Shown: piece after piece, positions 61,454-64,000 of the stretch
Numbering within the stretch: the stretch's first letter is position 1
Layout of the letters: each line of letters begins with the position of its first letter
Assembly (NCBI RefSeq): GCF_004353525.1
Contig: NZ_CP085524.1
Span: forward strand, 124,001 to 188,000
Direction of reading: 5' to 3'
Source: Zhaonella formicivorans
Lineage (GTDB): Bacteria > Bacillota > DUOV01 > Zhaonellaceae
Length of the DNA: 64,000 nt
The notes under the pieces: generated by a model
Seen by the model: the letters and a program-made list of their open reading frames with translations, nothing else
What the model was told of the DNA's origin: nothing
Database searches by the model: none
Program-made: the position numbers and the translations under genes

Positions 61454-62619
61454 ATGAAACTATCGATATTATCAAGATTTTTTCAACCCAGAGCAGGTCC
61501 TAACGACAGGCGGGACAGTCCCATAAGCAGCAGGCTTAAGGCCTTCCTGCTGGGAGAGGATGTCGGCTTAGGCTTGGCTTCTACTGCAGGTGTCAGGGTA
61601 GATGAGGAAACCGCAATGCGCGTAACTGCTGTTTATGCCTGTGTTAAGCCCACCCTTTATATTCCATACTTCACGATATGCCCAATCCGGAGATGACCAG
61701 CTTTACCTTCCGGGAGGTGCTAATGACCCAACTTCTGTTGTGGGGAAATGCTTATGCGCAGATAGTACGGGGCAAGGGTGGACAGGTGCTGGAGCTGTGG
61801 CCGCTTTCACCTGCAGGCATGGAGATCATCCGGGATGAGAAAACCAAGCAGCTGGTTTACAGGCATACAGAAGGTGTGAAAACCACTGAGTACAAGCCTG
61901 AACAAATATTCCATATTCCGGGTTTAGGCTTTGACGGGGTGAAAGGTTTATCTCCAATTGCCATGGCGAGAGAAGCTATCGGGCTGGCGCTGGCAACTGA
62001 AGAATTCGGCGCGAGGTTTTTCGGCAACGGGGCGCGCCCGGGAGGAATCCTTGAGCATCCAGGGGTGGTAAAGGACCCGGAGAAGCTGAGAAAATCCTGG
62101 GAGGAGGTATATAAAGGGCTTCAGAACTCCCACAAGATAGCAGTTCTTGAGGAGGGCATGAAATACCATGAAATCGGCATACCGCCGGAGGATGCACAGT
62201 TTCTTGAAACCCGCAAATTCCAGCTTAACGAAATTTGCAGGCTTTTTAGGGTACCACCCCACCTTGTAGGAGACTTGGAGAGGGCCACCTTCTCAAATAT
62301 CGAGCATCAGAGCATCGACTTTGTGGTGCATACCATCAGGCCATGGCTGGTGCGCTGGGAGCAGGCTATTATAAAAGATTTGCTGCTGCCCGAGGAAAGG
62401 AAGCTGTATTTCCCCAAATTCAACGTTGACGGGCTTTTAAGAGGCGACTTCAAAACAAGGATGGAAGGCTATGCCATTGGCCGCCAGAACGGCTGGTACA
62501 GCGCCAACGACATCCGCGAGTTGGAGGATATGAACCCTATCCCTGAGGAAGCAGGCGGCGACCTTTACCTTGTGAACGGCAATATGCTGCCAGTCTCTCT
62601 GGTGGGCAGTAAAACTTAA
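61454..62619 (+). pseudogene. HK97-type portal protein with internal deletion and frameshift
   Basis: Frame one (61454-61696) reads normally to VTAVYACVK (about residue 65), then continues out of register. The correct sequence resumes in another frame from about 61653 as HPLYSILHDMPNPEMTSFTF and continues to 62619 (FREVLMTQLLLWGNAYAQI, RVPPHLVGDLERATFSNIE, portal hallmarks). About 30-40 codons between VYACV and HPLY, normally present in this family, are missing. ATG 61454 follows AGGAGGATCGAGC. No functional portal can be made without repair. Confidence 0.88.
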
Positions 62620-62636
62620 GGGAGGTGAGAACTTAA

Positions 62637-63281
62637 ATGGACAAACAGAAAAGAAGACAGGCTGAGCCAGCGCAGCTGGAGAGAAGAACGGTATCCATGA
62701 CGGAGCTCAGGGTACTTAGCGAGGGTGATGAAGAAGCGACAAAGCCCATCATTGAGGGCCATGCCGCTGTTTTCAACCAGTGGTCGGAGGAGCTTGGGTG
62801 GAGTTTTCCCTTCCGGGAAAAGGTAATGCCCGGCGCCTTTAAGGAGACTATCCAGGTGGATGACATACGGGCGCTGTTCAACCATGATCCAAACTATGTG
62901 CTGGGCAGGAACCGTTCAGGCACCCTTGAACTCAAGGAAACGCAAAAGGGGCTGCTGGTAAGGATAACACCTCCGGAAACGCAATGGGCCCGAGACCTTT
63001 TAGTCAGCATAGACCGAGGAGACATTTCGCAAATGTCCTTCGGTTTTTTAGTTATTGAGGACCGTTGGGGCACCGAGGACGGCGGTGATATCAGGGAGCT
63101 TCAAAAGGTAAAGCTTTTTGATGTTTCTCCGGTAACCTTTCCGGCATACCCCCAGACCGATGTCGGCGTAAGAGGCGCCCTTTTAAGCTATGAGAGGCAT
63201 TTAAAGGAATTGTCCGAGGCGGAAGAGTCGCGCGCAAGGCAGCGGTTGGCACTGATAAAACGGAAAATAGAACTACTTTGA
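62637..63281 (+). CDS. HK97-family prohead protease
   Basis: 214 residues. Peptidase S78: GHAAVFNQWSEELG, FNHDPNYVLGRNRSGTLEL (catalytic His in FNHD, about residue 82) and GDISQMSFGF (catalytic Ser, about 133). It trims the capsid scaffold domain. ATG 62637 follows GGGAGGTGAGAACTTAA. Intact, though both neighbours are damaged. Confidence 0.94.
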   Translation: MDKQKRRQAEPAQLERRTVSMTELRVLSEGDEEATKPIIEGHAAVFNQWSEELGWSFPFREKVMPGAFKETIQVDDIRALFNHDPNYVLGRNRSGTLELKETQKGLLVRITPPETQWARDLLVSIDRGDISQMSFGFLVIEDRWGTEDGGDIRELQKVKLFDVSPVTFPAYPQTDVGVRGALLSYERHLKELSEAEESRARQRLALIKRKIELL

Positions 63282-63298
63282 CAGGAGGTATTCTAAAC

Positions 63299-64000
63299 AT
63301 GAACAAAATTAAAGAAATGGAAGCACGTAAAAAGGATGCAAGGCTTAGGGCCCTTGCCATCCTTTAGAAGGCTCAGGCTGAAGGCCGATTTCTGACTGAG
63401 GAAGAGGAAAAGTTGGTCAAGCAGCTTGAGGAGGAAATGAAAAGATGGGACGATACAATTGCCCGCACCAGGGCGCTGATGGAGGAAGAGGAGCAGCCGG
63501 AGGAAAGGGACATGGAGCCTGCAAGGCCCAATCCCAAGGCGGCGGTAGCTTTAGGAGAGCAACGCTTTGCCAGCTTCGGCGAGCAGATGTTGGCTGTGTA
63601 CCGGGCGGCGGCGCCGGATGGCCGTATTGACCCGAGGCTTACCACAAGAGCCGCCAGCGGTCTAAGCGAGAGCGTACCCTCTGACGGCGGTTTTCTGGTG
63701 CAGCAGGACTTTGTCACAGACCTTTTAAAGCGCACCTATGAGACAGGGGTTCTCGCTTCAAGAGTCAGCAAGATTCCGCTTTCCACCAATGCTAACGGGC
63801 TGAAAATCAATGGCGTGGACGAATCCAGCAGGGCGAACGGCGCTCGCTGGGGCGGCATTCAGACCTACTGGGAGAACGAGGCTGACCAGCTTATCGCCTC
63901 CAAGCCCAAATTCAGGGTGATGGATTTGTCCCTGAAGAAATTGACCGGCCTTTGCTACGCAACAGACGAGCTTCTGCAGGATGCGGCAGCCTTGGAGAGT
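63299..64000 (+). pseudogene. HK97-type major capsid protein with in-frame TAG, 3' end outside window
   Basis: ATG 63299 follows ACAGGAGG. After 22 codons (ending LRALAIL) TAG at 63365-63367 interrupts; the same frame continues KAQAEGRFLTEEEEKLVKQL and on to the window edge. The N-terminal delta domain is coiled (about 1-75), the capsid fold begins near SGLSESVPSDGGFLVQQDF. TAG most likely replaces CAG (Gln). A downstream restart could in principle make a protein lacking part of the scaffold domain, but no ribosome site is evident. Confidence 0.9.

Larger units (their letters stand above)
42988..64000 (+). mobile_element. Defective HK97-type prophage (right end outside window)
   Basis: Gene order repressor | Cro-like genes - helicase - PolA - antirepressor - primase-helicase - VRR-NUC - late regulator - HNH - methyltransferases - TerS - TerL - portal - protease - capsid is that of a Firmicutes siphophage. 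Left boundary set at the terminator before the repressor; no integrase or att site was seen, so the true boundary is uncertain. At least five genes carry disruptive lesions. Confidence 0.9.

Noticed and set aside
58620-64000. Genetic recoding of TAA/TAG as Gln in this phage
   Set aside because: TAA and TAG act as normal terminators of many intact genes here, and other lesions (frameshifts, deletions) coexist, so decay is simpler.
1-64000. CRISPR arrays, tRNA and rRNA genes
   Set aside because: No regularly spaced repeats with unique spacers and no cloverleaf or TTCGA-type arm in a proper context were found by reading.

Overview
The window looks like a chromosome segment of an anaerobic Gram-positive (Firmicutes, Clostridia / Peptococcaceae-like) bacterium. 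Support comes from strong AGGAGG-type ribosome sites with many TTG and GTG starts, sigma-A promoters of the TTGACA-N17-TATAAT kind, a TIGR04076-type protein, a DUF1540 protein, a DUF4912 / GH57 branching-enzyme pair, and a ferredoxin-containing oxidoreductase next to a molybdenum hydroxylase. This taxonomic reading is an inference; no rRNA or tRNA gene was seen.

Layout of the host part. 1-6685: a molybdenum hydroxylase operon (large subunit cut by the window edge, FAD subunit, 2Fe-2S subunit, then a very large FMN-barrel / GltD-like / ferredoxin fusion), split by an insertion sequence at about 1.9-3.57 kb. 6945-9359: homocitrate-synthase-like enzyme and threonine aldolase. 9.4-19.4 kb: hypothetical genes, a membrane GT2 glycosyltransferase, a CBM25-like protein, a DUF1540 protein, a GT4 glycogen-synthase-like enzyme, a nucleotidyltransferase-phosphomannomutase fusion, and a MoxR ATPase / CoxE-like VWA pair. 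19.5-23.5 kb: a compact operon of ArsM-like methyltransferase, a 41-residue Cys-rich peptide (positions 20260-20385), a radical SAM/SPASM enzyme, a thioredoxin-thioredoxin reductase fusion and a thioredoxin, behind a promoter with a CsoR/CstR-like operator. This is the best candidate for an undescribed system. 23.6-28.1 kb: GH57 branching enzyme and DUF4912 protein, divergent from a GH15 glucosidase. 28.1-32.7 kb: CPBP protease, a ~250-bp imperfect palindrome, TIGR04076 protein, two unknown proteins and an RlmD-type rRNA methyltransferase.

32.9-43.0 kb is an accessory defence region: small HTH protein, type I restriction-modification genes hsdM-hsdS-hsdR, and a promoter with phased direct repeats driving an AAA+ ATPase / subtilisin-like protease pair. 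The hsdS body and the ATPase/protease pair are visibly more AT-rich than the surroundings.

43.0-64.0 kb is a HK97-type prophage running off the right edge: repressor and two Cro-like genes with shared operator repeats, helicase, DNA polymerase A, antirepressor, primase-helicase, iteron-like repeats, VRR-NUC, late regulator, an AbiF-like HEPN gene with its own promoter and a short hairpin RNA, HNH nuclease and possible cos region, ParB-methyltransferases, terminase, morons (an unknown gene under a palindromic promoter and a toxin-antitoxin pair), portal, protease and capsid. At least five phage genes are damaged: helicase (frameshift in Walker A), second methyltransferase (truncation), terminase large subunit (in-frame TAA), portal (internal deletion) and capsid (in-frame TAG). 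The prophage is therefore probably defective, while its cargo (Abi, toxin-antitoxin, antirepressor) is intact.
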